DNA of 64,000 bases from Serripes groenlandicus (GCA_031761405.1 JASEVX010000001.1:47291102-47355101), one strand, 5' to 3'; positions 1-11,239 are shown, counted from the first letter of the stretch. The notes: generated by a model from the letters alone, not told the origin. Made by a program: numbers and translations.

Positions 1-402
1 GTTTGACTTCCCAAAATGTTGCGATTGTAAAATAACCTTTCCCTAATTCTGTCATTAGAGACTTGTATTAGTATACAAAGAGAACATTGTGAAAATTGGT
101 GCGATGGCTTATTATGCCTGATCGCATCACTGAACACAATGTTCCTACTTTTCCTTAAAATAACAATCATTATTGTTTTTCCACATCTGAAAACACTTAG
201 TAAAAGTTTAACAAAGTCCATATGAGGGAAATGTTACGCATTGTGTTTGTCTTACTCGGAATTCCATGTAAACTATAGTCTATTTCTACTATTGGACTCT
301 CTCTTACCCCAATAAAACTAAAATCTACTAGACTATTCACAAAATAAAACTTTTGGCTCGGAAACTCCATGCACCCATTTCCCTCTAACCTCCCCTAGAA
401 TA

Positions 403-406
<4 letters not shown>

Positions 407-470
<64 letters not shown>
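407..470. repeat. (TC)32 microsatellite
   Basis: Sixty-four bases of uninterrupted TC dinucleotide. The perfect run suggests a polymorphic locus. Confidence 0.98.
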
Positions 471-474
<4 letters not shown>

Positions 475-554
475 GTGACTTAATAATTGATATATTGTGA
501 ATTTGTAAATTTATATCTCTTGTATCTTGTATTTAGATTAGAGAAATAAAACGA

Positions 555-577
555 GTATGTATGTATGTATGTATGTT
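555..577. repeat. (GTAT)n microsatellite
   Basis: About five and a half perfect tetranucleotide units. Confidence 0.95.
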
Positions 578-737
578 AAGAAGCCACTTGAAGATCATAA
601 CAACATTTTCTACTATATTTGACTTGTGTAAAGCAGCCATATTTTGACTCTCCTGGGTGGCAGCTTTAGACAAGTTTGACTGTATATAAATCAAAACTTT
701 GTGGAGACATTGTCATTAATTTCTTAATATGTTTATA

Positions 738-739
<2 letters not shown>

Positions 740-777
<38 letters not shown>
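740..777. repeat. (TA)19 microsatellite
   Basis: A perfect run of alternating T and A. Confidence 0.97.
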
Positions 778-780
<3 letters not shown>

Positions 781-3067
781 AAATGTTATAATGTAAACAA
801 CTGGTTAAAATGAAAATTAAATGTTTTATCGTTTATATTTTAACCCTTTATTCAATTTAGACACATTTTACCCCATGAAATCAGGTCAGGATCTATACTG
901 TTCATTCCAGAACAAGCTAACAGTGGTGCATCCTGATCAGAATGCACGGACATTCAGGCTTATCAGAATTTATTCTGGTAGCTCTGATGTCAAAAGACTT
1001 GTCCATGGAGTAAATATATGAAGGACTAAACACTTGATCTTTTTCTTTTTTAAATGATCCTTTCCCACATACAGACGCGTTCTGACGCCTCTCAGTCTGC
1101 AGCAGACGACTTTTGATAACATTGTGGCAAAAGGAGAAAACGCTCATAATGAACAATTTCCCATTTCACCACAATTATTTTCAACTTCATTCAACAACTC
1201 ATATTTCATTTTTCATTTACAGTCAGTTTCCATATGTTTGTTTAAATGTATTTAAAATCGTCTGCAGGTTTGTTGTATTGCGTCAAAGGTTTATATTGAA
1301 TAAATTGAATGATTGTTATACAACAATTGATTGCCAAATGTTTTGTTATTATAGTCGCTCCTTTACTCAAAGATTAACACAGCCCCCATCACCAGAAGTT
1401 GTGTGCATAAGCTCTGACACTGAACTTGAATTCTATGAACGGACTCGGCTTCAGGAATGAGTTTAGAAAAAGAAAATATTTACTTGATACAAAGAGATAC
1501 TTTGATAACCTGGTGCATATCGTCATCGTCACACGATGTTTTTATTCAGACCTATATGCTTTGTTTATGATGTTTAAAGAAAATTAATTACAAAGTTTGG
1601 AATGAATGAAGTTCTGTAGAAAAAAAGTTAATAAGTTTGAAGATTTGTTAATACTAAAGCCCTAACTCTCTCTTTTGTTTATATTATGGGCTCTTCTATC
1701 TTTTATGTGTGTATATTGACCAAAACATTTTATACTTGTTTCAAGACAGTTCCAAGTCCTGTCTTTCCAAGCAAAAAGAGAATCTTGTCAAGTGGTCCGG
1801 TAAGTTTAATAGCACATATAGCAATTGTAGCTTGTAGCATTTCAATGAATCCTCTTGATGCTTTGATAATAGTGTATGCGTGTACTTTTGTAGTAGAATT
1901 GTAATACTTTAGCCAATTTCCTTTGAAAAACAGTTTTGATTTTTTCTTATAGAGCACTTTTACCTAGGGTACTTATCTTTGCAATAGCGTTATCAAAAGA
2001 GGAATAGTGAACGCTACAAATGAACGGATCTATGAAGTCATTTAGGCTATTACCAGAGGGGTATAACAAATGATGTATCATACAATAAGAGTTGTCTTTC
2101 TTAACTACTTAACCAATAAGTGAAATTCTCATGTTTTCAAGACTTCATTAAATGGTCCTGCTATCCATCCAGCTTCAACTTAACTCTTTCATAATCATAA
2201 CTTTAAAGCCTCCTTCTCATTTTGTTTGACCGATATCAAATTAGAACAATCTGTTTTTACCCTTGGGCCAAAATAATGCAGGGTAAAAACCATTGATAAA
2301 ACAATCAATGAATATAGTTTTAACCATGAAATTAGAAAATTCATACATGAAAGAGGTCAGACGTTCCACTCTTATCGGTATTTTGCATAGGCTTATTAAA
2401 TGTGAATGTGGCTCTTGCACTGAATTGGCTCCTAGTCGCTTGATACCTGGTATCGGTACTTAGGTTTGGTTGCCTGTGTCATGATTATGGTAGGGTTGGG
2501 TAACTAGGTCCCATGGGCATGACAGACCTAGCATAAGAAACAGAAAATGGATGATAAGACATTACAATAAACTGTAGGGTGATTTCCTGGGTAACGCTAA
2601 TAAATGTGCTTATAAATACAAGCTGCCTTGACACACCAGCCACTATTGAACAATAACTAACACTCTTTTCATTGAGGTCTAGAGCTGGAAGTAGCTTGTT
2701 CTTGAGTTTCAGAATCCACAGATGTACCCTAAGAAATTGTCCGATCTATTGATTTTTAAATATAAATTGCTCATCAATTATCGCCATTCTCCGACCCAAA
2801 GCAGTAGGCGCCTTGACGAATAACACTCATACATTTCAACATATGTTGAGTTTCATCCAGATAAATTGTAAATACTTTTAAAAATCATACATGTATCTGT
2901 CTATTGCTCTTGTCTATGCCATGTATTTTGGGAGCACTCTGGCGTTTTTTGTAATATCATCTCCCCATTTCTAAAATCCATTGTGTTTCTTCTTGTTTTT
3001 TCGGGAAAATTTACCAACTACCAAGTTCAATGTACACATTTTTAAATATTGTTAAATGAATGTTCCC

Positions 3068-3445
3068 AAGGTAGAGAGGGTCACCTAAAGAACATTTCTA
3101 CAAACTAATTTGAAAATCGACCTGACACTTTCGGAGGAGAAGATTTTTTATGTTTTAACTTTAGCCATGTAAGGCAAAATAGCCCTGCCCTATGGCGGCT
3201 AGTTTTTTTACCAATCAACATGGCTTGAAGGAATCTGATAGAGGGTCATCCAAGGAACATTTCTACATTTCAGAATTCTGCATGGATCCCAACAATTTGA
3301 AGGAATTCTGGTAAGGTCATTGAGAGGATGCTTTCTGTGAAGTTTCATATCAATTGACCACTGGTTACTGAGGAGAAGATGTTGACGGACGACGGACAAA
3401 AGGCTATTAAAATAACTCACTTCGTGCTCAGGTGAGCTAAAAATG
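3068..3445 (+). repeat. Hairpin-capped repeat, core type A, 3' part
   Basis: This has the type-A core found again at 16.5, 29.5 and 34.7 kb: 'gccctgccc...ggcggc', then 'accaatcaacatggcttgaa', then 'ggaatctgatagagggtcat'. It ends in the shared 3' cap 'aataactcac...gtgctcaggtgagctaaaaa'. The 5' cap is absent, so the copy is 5'-truncated. A short 'gacggacgacggacaaaa' motif precedes the cap, as in other copies. Confidence 0.8.
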
Positions 3446-4184
3446 ATAGGCTGAGCCTCATGACCTACCAGTCAGTCCACAGACTCCGAAACGGTCTCCC
3501 TTCAATTAATCGGTGAACAATACTAATCTGTTTTATCTCTTGCAGAATTTTCGAGAAACGGCGGATTCCCATTATATTTACCAAGTAAATAAAACTTCAG
3601 GATCAAAGTGCAAAAAGTATTCAAACTCGCGACTTCCTCCAATAAATGTGAAAAATGATTTCCCCTTGTATGGTATCATCCGATAGGTGGCGTGCCGAGT
3701 TTGCACATGCCACTTAGGTCAGTGGCGTGATTATGTAGTCATTCAGCTTTGGGAACGACCAGCGAACAGACGTATTTCTTGATATGGGTATTGATTATTC
3801 AATGTTACTAAAGTTCGTAAGATATTTCAAACACTGCATATTCAGATTGGAGGGATATATACCTCGATCAGGGTCTACATTGTTTAATGTTCTTTTATAT
3901 AGGTCTGGTGAATGATAGCGTGGTAGTAGTTCAGATATAAGGTTTATTCATTATATATTTACGTATCAGAGTTGTGCAGTACGTATATGTTTAGGGTGGT
4001 GTATGTAGATCGAGATGTATAATATGAGATTACATATTATTTGAGATTAAACAGCTGGTCGGCAGTTCCCGAGGCTAGTACCAAAAAATATATTTGGTGT
4101 TTTTGTTATATTGTAGTATCGGAGGTGTAATGTAAGGGGAACTGGCTTTCTGTCGATGAACGACAAATCCTATTTTGTTTGTAT
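3446..4184. other. Unassigned sequence before the DIRS element
   Basis: No open frame, RNA gene or repeat is recognisable here. It is the left flank of the DIRS element. Confidence 0.4.
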
Positions 4185-4210
4185 ATATTACTTTATACTA
4201 ATCTCGTTCT

Positions 4211-4249
4211 CATATGAGATGCGCGCCACGCGTGACTGAATTTGTCAGT
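4211..4249 (+). repeat. DIRS left inverted terminal repeat
   Basis: This begins 'tcatatgagatgcgcgcc' and ends 'gaatttgtcag'. It matches the reverse complement of 9914-9952 at 38 of 39 positions by eye. Confidence 0.92.
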
Positions 4250-4502
4250 GCGCTTGTAGAAATCGTCTAGAGCAGACGTATTTTTTCTACCTGACTGTAG
4301 GATCTACCGTTGTGTACCGAATTTCGGACTTGTTGGTCTCTAAACCAAAAAGTCTTTTACGATTATAATAATAATTATATTTATAAATTAACAACGTTGG
4401 TGTTAATTGAATTACATATGTAAGATTATTATGTCGATGACAGAAAATAGTGTAACTTTAAGTTGCAAACACATGTGGTCGAGGTCTTGTAAATAAACAC
4501 AT

Positions 4503-5607
4503 ATGGCTGAATCCATGTTGTCTTCTGGGACGATGCCTCTCTTGGATAACCAGCAGACTTCGTCGAAGACTGTTGGTAGCACTGAAAAGATTGCTATTCG
4601 TAAGGACCAGATAAAAAAGTGGTAAAACCGCCAGCAATGTCCTCCGAAGTGGGTAAGTTTGCAACGTCGTCCATCCGAGACTCCCAGTAGTAACAAGGTG
4701 ATTGGACTAATACTCAAAGAATTAAATGCCACAATGTCTAAGCATGGAGAGCATTTGCAGAAACTGGCAAACTGAGTTGATACACTATATGATGACTCTT
4801 ATTATGAATATAATAGTGACACTGGTGCTACCGGTATGGACTATGATCATTTCGACGATGGGACTGCGAGTCAGTTCACAGGAAAATATTGTAGCGAGTC
4901 GGATTCCCATTCTCAGTGCGAGGATATTAGTGCTAAAATACAGGGAACAACATTTAAAGGTTCATCTGATAAGTTTTTACTGGCAGAAAATGTAGATTCT
5001 GAGGTAAATGATGAGCTTGCAGAATTCATGAATTCTTCCTTCCGAAACGGGAGTTTCAGAGGATCGGATTAGTGAGATTTCTAAAGACATTTATAAACCT
5101 CAAAACTGTGATTCCTTGTGCAAAACACGTGTCAACCCAGCTATCTGTGGAGACTTTTAAAGCCTCAAACTCAAGACTGATGATGCTAAAATGCAATCAG
5201 TCCAGAACCATATTGTTAAAGCCTCCATTGTATTTGTAAAAGTATTGGATAAGAACAGTGAATCGTTTGATCCACAATCTGTAGAGTGGAGTACCGGTGC
5301 TTTAGCTTTGTAATAAGTTAATTAATAATAAAAGGAAGGAATCCCATAAGCATGACTTAGACCCTAAGTTCTACCCTTTTACGTCGCCAATGTTGCCCTA
5401 TACAGAATATATTTATGGAAACGAGACCGATGTTTATTGAAACGTTAAAGATATGAGCCGTATTGCGAAAGTAGGCCGCAATAATTACACGAGGGGCCGT
5501 GGAAACAGGTGTGCCTTATCGTGGCAGAGGTCGAGGTTCCTACCATAGGGATTCAAGTTCATCCTACCCTTCAAAAAACTACAAGGAGAGGCAAAAGAAA
5601 TAAATTA
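4503..5607 (+). pseudogene. DIRS gag-like ORF, degenerate
   Basis: The start is the ATG at 4503, opening 'MAESMLSSGTMPLLDNQQ'. The frame runs to 5072 with two in-frame stops, one after 'DQIKKW' and one after 'EHLQKLAN'. A frameshift follows near 5045, after which 'RISEISKDIYKPQNCDSL' and 'TRVNPAI' continue in another frame. The C-terminal part has the arginine-glycine-rich stretch usual in DIRS Gag ('NNYTRGRGN', 'RGRGRGSYH') and ends 'YKERQKK' before a stop. Such proteins are thought to bind the element RNA. The acidic middle ('DDSYYEYN', 'MDYDHFDDG') is also typical. The call rests mainly on position before an unmistakable DIRS RT and on the RGG tail. Confidence 0.75.
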
Positions 5608-5639
5608 GGTAAGAACTTTATTTGAAGCTGGTGGATTAA

Positions 5640-7060
5640 GATTTCACAAATAAAATTGGTGAAATTTGACACATGATGATTACATTTTGGACATTGTTCA
5701 AGGTTGTCATATTTAATTCAAAAACGGATTGAATCCAATCCGAACTAAACGTCATTCAACGGTTTTTAACCAATATGAAGACTTAATGGTTGAAAATGAA
5801 ACAAAGAAACATCTCGATTTGAAAGTTATAAAGAAGGTTGAACACTATAGCAATGAATTCTTTTCTCCAATTTTTCTTGTGCCGTAAAGGAATCCTGGTG
5901 AATACAGAATGATATTGAAATTGAAACAATTGAGTGAAAGTGTTCCATATCGACATTTCAAGATTGACAATATTGAATCTGTTTTAAAATTGATAAAACC
6001 AGATTGTTTCATGGCCTCAATTTATTTGCGCCATGCTTATTATTCTGGTTTCATTGCGGAGGAAGATCAAGTGAAATTAAGATTTCAAAAATCTGAGGTT
6101 TTGTTTCAGTTTCAATGCTTACCTAATGGTATAGCTTTTGGTCCGCGAATTTGTACTAAAATCATGAAACCGATTTATTCATCATTGCGTTCCATATCGA
6201 CATTTCAAGATTGACAATTTTGAATCTGTTTTAAAATTGATAAAACCAGATTGTTTCATGGCCTCAATTTATTTGCGCCATGCTTATTATTCTGTTTTCA
6301 TTGCGGAGGAAGATCAAGTGAAATTACGATTTCAAAAATCTGAGGTTTTGTATCAGTTTCAATGCTTACTTAATGGTATAGCGTTTGGTCCGCGAATTTG
6401 TACTACAATCATGAAACCGATCCTACTTGGGGATACATTTAATGAATGTGAACAAAATGTCTCTGAAACTCAAACTCTTATGACAAATGTCGGATTTATG
6501 ATATATGAGGACATATCTGTTTTGATTCCTACACATAATCTTACCTTTTTAGGTAATGATATAGATTCAGTGAACATGATTATAACTTTACCAACCAGTA
6601 AAGTGCAAACTATTGTGCAAGAATGTAAATTGTTATATCACAAGTTAACAGATAGAATTAAAATTGTAGCAAAAATCCTTGTCTTGATGGTATCGACCTT
6701 TTCAGCTGTTGAATACTGTCGATTGTTTTATAGAACAATAGAAATGGAAATGATTGATGCACTAAAATTGTCCAAAGGTAACTTTTCATTTAAAATGCAA
6801 ATTACAAATGAAATGAAGACCGAGCTGAAATGGTGGATAGACAATTTACATTTCCAATCTAGAGTAATAGATCATGGTAATGCTGATCTAGTAATGACTA
6901 CAGATGCTTCTTCTATAAGTTGGGCGGGAACATGCAATGCTGAACACATTTCTGGTAGATGGACTCTCGTGAGAATGAGTTCAAACATCACATTAATTAT
7001 TTGGAGCTATTAGCAGTCAGTTTAATTTATTGATGCTTTTTCATGTAACTGGTCAGCCTT
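5640..7060 (+). pseudogene. DIRS reverse transcriptase / RNase H, inactivated
   Basis: N-terminal RT signatures are clear: 'SNEFFSPIFLVP', then 'EYRMILKLKQLSE' and 'VPYRHFKIDNIESVLKL'. The motif-A region, normally S-I-D-L-K-D-A-Y-Y-S, reads 'SIYLRHAYYS', so the catalytic aspartate and the following acidic residue are lost. 'CLPNGIAFGPR' is the conserved block after the fingers. The Y-x-D-D box is missing: the frame jumps from 'IMKPI' to 'LLGDTFNECEQNV', which normally follows the box. RNase H is marked by 'MTTDASSISWAGTCN' and, one frame over near 6965, 'NEFKHHINYLELLAVSL'. A 247-bp block containing motif A is duplicated in tandem. There is a stop just before 'NPGEYRMIL'. The enzyme cannot be active. 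Confidence 0.93.
5943..6424 (+). repeat. 247-bp tandem duplication inside the RT gene
   Basis: Copy 1 starts at about 5943 and copy 2 at about 6190, both with 'gttccatatcgacatttca'. They differ at only a few positions. Both carry the same motif-A damage, so the catalytic change came before the duplication. Confidence 0.93.
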
Positions 7061-7239
7061 TTATACGTACATTTTCTGTTCTTTCAGTCTGATTGGTCGA
7101 GCTCTAGTGAGGTTAAGTGAAGGACAAAGGAGAGTGAATCATGATTGTGCCATTATGGCCAACACAGAATTGGTGGAACAACTTCCTGGAACTTCTGATA
7201 TACATTCCTGAAATGATTCCAGTGACTCAGACTACGCTA

Positions 7240-8235
7240 TTGCAACCATCAACAAACGAAGAACACCCATTATTAGGCCAAATGAATTTAGTGGCATCGA
7301 GGTTATCCGGAAATCTTTGGAAGACAGCAATATTTCGCAGAAAGCTGCCGGTATCATTATTTCATCCTGGAAGCCGTCAACACGAAAACAGTACTCAGTT
7401 CACATCAAAAAATGGTTTCACTTCTGTAATCAAAGACAGGTTGATACGTTACAGATTACTCTAAATACTGTTTTGGATTTCCTAACCGGGCTTTTTGATT
7501 CCGGTCTTACATATGGAACCATAAATGTTGCAACGAGTGCTTTATCTTCATAAGCAATTGTATAGATGGCTTCCCGGTCGGTCAACATCCACTTGTTAAA
7601 AGATTGTGTACGGGAATTTTCAATTTGAGGCCACCTAGAGTTAAATATTCCGTCACCTTGGATATTTGGAAGGTTATATTATACCTAAAAACACTTTTTC
7701 CAGTATAATTACTGTCTTAAAAGACACTTACATTAACAATTGGCAATGTTAATTGCCTTAGTTAACGCCACTAGAGCTCAGACGTTACAGTTATTAACAT
7801 TAAATAACCTCAGGCAAGATCAATATTTCTATGTTTTACAGCTAAGAGGTTGTTTAAATTAGTCACGGCTAGGTAGGCCTGTACCTTATGTTTCATTAAA
7901 AAGTTATACTCCAGATAGGAGATTATGTGTTGAACATACATTGCGGCATTAAACGAACAGAGTGCTTAAGAAAAGATAGGGAATCTTTGTTTATAAGTTA
8001 CTTAAAACCTAATGCAGCAGTGACTTCATGAATTAGTCGATGGTTGAAAACTGTTATGAGATCATCTGGGATTGATATTTCCGTGTTTAAAGCTCATAGT
8101 GTAAGGTCGACTTCAACTTCTAGAGCAAAAATAATTTTTATATCTATAAAATATATTTTGAAAGTGGCAGGTTGGACGAATGCAGATACATTTGCCCATT
8201 ACTACCAAAAGGACATACAGAAAAGTAATTCATAA
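7240..8235 (+). pseudogene. DIRS tyrosine recombinase, degenerate
   Basis: The N-terminal core-binding region reads 'SWKPSTRKQYSVHIKKW' and 'FLTGLFDSGLTYGTINVA', typical of the SAM-like domain. The catalytic domain then appears in pieces. The first arginine box 'VNATRAQTLQLLTL' is near 7760-7800, the H-x-x-R box 'FKAHSVRSTSTSRA' near 8090, and the tyrosine box 'VAGWTNADTFAHYYQK' near 8165-8215. All canonical catalytic residues are thus still recognisable. Stops after 'TSALSS' and frameshifts near 7600-8000 break the frame. In DIRS elements this enzyme integrates the circular DNA copy. The closest alternative, Crypton, is excluded by the linked RT. Confidence 0.92.
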
Positions 8236-8311
8236 GCTGATTCAATTCTTTCAAGCAGTCAATAACGGTCACACCTACAGTTATGTAAGTTCTTCTTTAT
8301 AAATGTGTTGG

Positions 8312-9759
8312 CAGGCGCGTAGCTGGGTCGATTTGTGGACTACGCACCATTCTAGGGGGGTCCGGGGGCATGCTCCCCCTTGAAAAAATGAGCCTACTCG
8401 ATACCCTTATGTACGGCATATCTACACAAAATACCCTTAAAACGTTTGCAGCATTCGGAATTTATGTTTACCAACATTGACTGGCACTTCAACAAAAGTG
8501 TCGAAGAAACCGAACTGAGTGATCGCAGTTCATATGCCCCGGCTTTGGCATCACCAGAGTTAAGGAAGAGGTGATCTAAGCTGTCAACGACCGTCGTATA
8601 CGAGCATTTGAAAGTGTTAAGTGCGACTGTAATTTAGTCCGATTTTCCATGTGTTTTATACTAACTTAGTTTCATGAAAACGCAACAACCGTTTGCCCTA
8701 GAAGTAAAACAGGAACGCCACTTCTTGAACGGTCTTTATCATGTTTCTGGCAAGTGGCTCCTCGGACGCATGATATAGCAATATTTAGACAGTGAGCTTT
8801 GCAGTGGTCGTACACTGCGTCGGGAATTATCTGCCGAACTCGCTCGAACACCACGGAACTTACCGGACATGTTGGATGCTCCATCGTAGCCTAACCGACT
8901 TGGTTGTATGGTCGAAGTACCTCAAACAGAGCGCCACTTGCTCCATTGTAGACGAGTCAGTGACTTCGTCTGTCATAAACCCAAAGAATGGAACACTTTT
9001 GCATTTGCGCAAAATTTCCTCTCTGATTTGATCCCCGCATATCGTGATTACTTCATTTTGTATAGCGGATGAAGTGAATCGCGTCACCATTCTTCAAATG
9101 ATCACGCAACACAGGGTGACATTTGGCTTGGTATTCTAAAAGTGCTTTACAGTTACTATGTGTATCCTCATGAACACGTATAGCTAGATTGTGTTTACGA
9201 CAAAGGATATAATTGCTTCAATTATGCCTTGTAATACATATTGTATGTTCTTGCTAACTAGGACATCATTGGCATAGGAAACTGATTGGGCATTGCTTTT
9301 CTTAATTCCAGACATAACTGCAGTGAAATGTTCAGCCGCTTCAAGCGAATGCGCATGTGTCTTGCGATTAATGTGAGCGGTGATGCCCTTGTCAAGATTG
9401 CTTGGGTCGGTTGATTGTTGCAGGTTGCGCCACTAGCGATCTCTTCTCAGATCCAAATAAATGGCACGGACCACAATTCGCTCCAACAATAGACTTCGAA
9501 TATTGTACTCCTATGTACAATTTGAAAATACTATATGACTGTATACAAACTACATAGGACATCTAATATTATCAATAAGGTTAGATTATTCATGTGACAA
9601 TTTGATCATGTCTGAATTCTGATTTGTCCGTTTTCACCCTTACCCTCCTTAGGGTCCAGTTTTTATTGCATTTTTCGCATTTGTTTCATTTTCATTTTTG
9701 GAACTCCCAAAATATTTCTTACGCACGTGCGTACGTGCGTAAGCCTAGCTACGCACCTG
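8312..9759 (-). mobile_element. hAT-family element inserted in the DIRS element
   Basis: The terminal inverted repeats read 'caggcgcgtagctgggt' at 8312 and, from the other end, 'caggtgcgtagctagg' at 9759. These are typical hAT ends. The pentamer 'gttgg' flanks both sides directly (8307-8311 and 9760-9764) and looks like the target-site duplication. Most hAT groups make 8 bp; a 5-bp group exists in my recollection of the classification. The internal sequence carries a broken transposase on the - strand. The length of 1.45 kb means a large internal deletion. Confidence 0.88.
8672..9480 (-). pseudogene. hAT transposase (ZMYM1/DUF4371-like) fragment
   Basis: Reading on the - strand from about 9480: 'INRKTHAHSLEAAEHF', then 'EYQAKCHPVLRDHLKNGD' in an adjoining frame. 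Next come 'GDQIREEILRKCKSVPFF' and 'GFMTDEVTDSSTMEQVALC', the block preceding and containing the first catalytic acidic residue of this family. About fifty residues are then missing. The sequence resumes with 'GYDGASNMSGK' and 'HCKAHCLNIAISC', a hallmark of these transposases. The C-terminal hAT dimerisation region is absent. Frameshifts are present, so it is non-functional. This is the passenger gene of the element at 8312-9759. Confidence 0.85.
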
Positions 9760-9771
9760 GTTGGTTTTGAA

Positions 9772-9838
9772 GTCTCATATGAGAATGAGAGTAGTATGAC
9801 GTAATAGAATAATCCAAACAAACGAGACTTACCTTAAG
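9772..9838 (+). repeat. DIRS internal complementary region
   Basis: The first half ('tctcatatgagaatgagag...') is the reverse complement of the left outer end (4181-4210). The second half ('aatccaaacaaacgagac') is the reverse complement of the right outer end (10015-10040). In DIRS elements this segment spans the junction of the ends and is used to complete and circularise the cDNA. Confidence 0.88.
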
Positions 9839-9913
9839 CATGGTATTTTTTCTCACGCTGTTTTAGGTTTGTGTGAGAGCATTTATGGTTGCCTTCTCGC
9901 AAGCTTTTAAACC

Positions 9914-9952
9914 TGACAAATTCAGTCACGCGTGGCGCGCATATCATATGAT
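9914..9952 (-). repeat. DIRS right inverted terminal repeat
   Basis: Reverse complement of 4211-4249 with a single mismatch. Confidence 0.92.
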
Positions 9953-10195
9953 CCCTCGAGTAGAAGTATGACTATACATAGTATACAGACTCTCAACCAA
10001 ACATCAACTTAAGGTTAGTCTCGTTTGTTTGGATTGTTATATTGTAATAGTACAACTAATAAAACAAGGAATCGGTGGAAACTAGTGATGCTCCCCATAA
10101 GGGCTTTGTCAAGTGGTAATAGGCATTGTCTGATATAACTACCTTTAACTAGTGATCAAACCTATTTACATAATACAGACTTCATTAAAAGAAAA

Positions 10196-10960
10196 TAATA
10201 AAAACAAAGGAGTTAATTTTTATTATTTATTATAGAGTTATGGTTTTTGTGTAATGCACTTCCTCTCTTTACTATCTATCTACATTTCAAGTTTCATCGA
10301 AATATCTTTCGTACTTTTGGAGTTATGGTCCTGACATCGAAATATAAAGTCTAACAAGGGAGATAACTTGAACATTATTCACTATAAGTTATGGTTCTTG
10401 TGTAATGCACTTCCTTACTTTAATATCTGTATACATTTCAAGTTTCATCAAAATATCTTTAGTACTTTTCGAGTTATGGTCCTGACATGGAAATATAAAG
10501 TCTAACAAGGGAGATCATTTGACAATTATTCACTATAAAGTTATGGTTCTTGTATTATGCACTCTCTCTTATTGATATGTATGTATATTTCAAGTTTCTT
10601 TGAAATATATTCAGTACTTTTAGATTTATGCTCAATGCTAATAAAGTGTGACGGACACAAAACTAAATAATAAAAACAAGGGAGTTAATTTGTATTATAG
10701 AGTTATGGTTCTTGTGTAATGCACTTCCTTTCTTTAATATCTGTATACATTTAAAGTTTCATCGAAATATCTTTAGTACTTTTCGAGTTATGATCCTGAC
10801 ATGGAAATATAAAGTCTAACAAGGCAGATAATTTAGAAAATTATGGTTCTTATATTATGCACTCTCTTTTATTGATATGTATGTATATTTCAAGTTTCAC
10901 TGAAATATATGCAGTACTTTTAGATTCATACTCAATGCAAATAAAGAGTGACGGATGGAC
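10196..10960 (+). repeat. Five-copy tandem repeat, about 145-160-bp unit
   Basis: Units are anchored on 'gttatggttcttgtgtaatg' at about 10236, 10386, 10541, 10700 and 10844. The phrase 'tttcaagtttcatcgaaata' recurs inside each. Two unit types alternate (…gcacttcct… and …gcactctct…), suggesting a higher-order dimer. The array ends in 'gtgacggatggacggacg', the motif seen near the ends of other hairpin-capped repeats. Confidence 0.9.
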
Positions 10961-11024
10961 GGACGTACCCATGAAGTGTATTTGTGGGGTTATTTCTTTT
11001 GTTTCAAACTTGCAACCCACAAGT

Positions 11025-11072
11025 ATGCTATTCATTCCGTAATTATCCCCCTTTTTACGGAATGAATAGCAT
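11025..11072. repeat. Perfect 18-bp inverted repeat (hairpin)
   Basis: 'atgctattcattccgtaa' at 11025-11042 is exactly reverse-complemented at 11055-11072 with a 12-base loop. It lies just after the tandem array and may be the end structure of that element. Confidence 0.93.
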
Positions 11073-11149
11073 TAATATGCAAATCAGATACCCGTTATAA
11101 TAACAAACAACCAAAATATTTATCTAAGTGTCTTTATAACGGTGATGGG

Positions 11150-11235
11150 TGGGCTTTAGGAGAACACCCAACACATACTCTCTCACGCGTACGGACAGAC
11201 AAAGTGACAACTATATGCTCTCCCTCTGGGGAGCA
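11150..11235 (+). repeat. Fragment ending in a 'tatgctc..gggagcata' hairpin
   Basis: 'acggacagacaaagtgac' leads into an imperfect hairpin 'tatgctctccctctggggagcata'-like segment at about 11212-11235. The same terminus occurs at 14330-14395. Confidence 0.6.
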
Positions 11236-11239
11236 TAAT

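Larger units (their letters stand above)
1..3067. other. Non-coding stretch with three microsatellites
   Basis: The short open frames here look like chance. They lack recognisable motifs, have biased composition and are not framed by convincing splice sites. Apart from the three microsatellites listed separately, I see AT-rich unique-looking sequence. The stretch at 1060-1130 resembles passages near 28.6 kb and 33.8 kb (a 'cctttcccacat...ctgcagcagacgac' pattern followed by 'cattgtggcaa'), so it may be an old dispersed repeat. Confidence 0.5.
4185..10040 (+). mobile_element. DIRS-like tyrosine-recombinase retrotransposon, inactivated, with nested hAT
   Basis: The gene order is gag, then RT/RNase H, then tyrosine recombinase, all on the + strand. 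This is the set known for DIRS elements, which integrate through a circular DNA using a recombinase instead of an integrase. Inverted termini are visible at 4211-4249 and 9914-9952. An internal complementary region at 9772-9838 is the reverse complement of the joined outer ends. That junction sets the ends near 4185 and 10040, each uncertain by about 10 bp. Removing the hAT insertion (8312-9759 plus its 5-bp duplication) leaves about 4.4 kb, short for the order, so internal deletions are likely. All three genes carry stops or frameshifts. The methyltransferase-like domain of some DIRS elements was not seen. Confidence 0.9.

Noticed and set aside
1113..1460. 115-codon open frame
   Set aside because: Low-complexity AT-driven composition, no motif, no splice context.
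4412..4732. 106-codon - strand open frame at the DIRS 5' region
   Set aside because: It is antisense to the gag ORF that starts at 4503 and has no motif.
10196..10960. CRISPR-like array
   Set aside because: Units of about 150 bp are repeated whole with no unique spacers, and the genome is eukaryotic.
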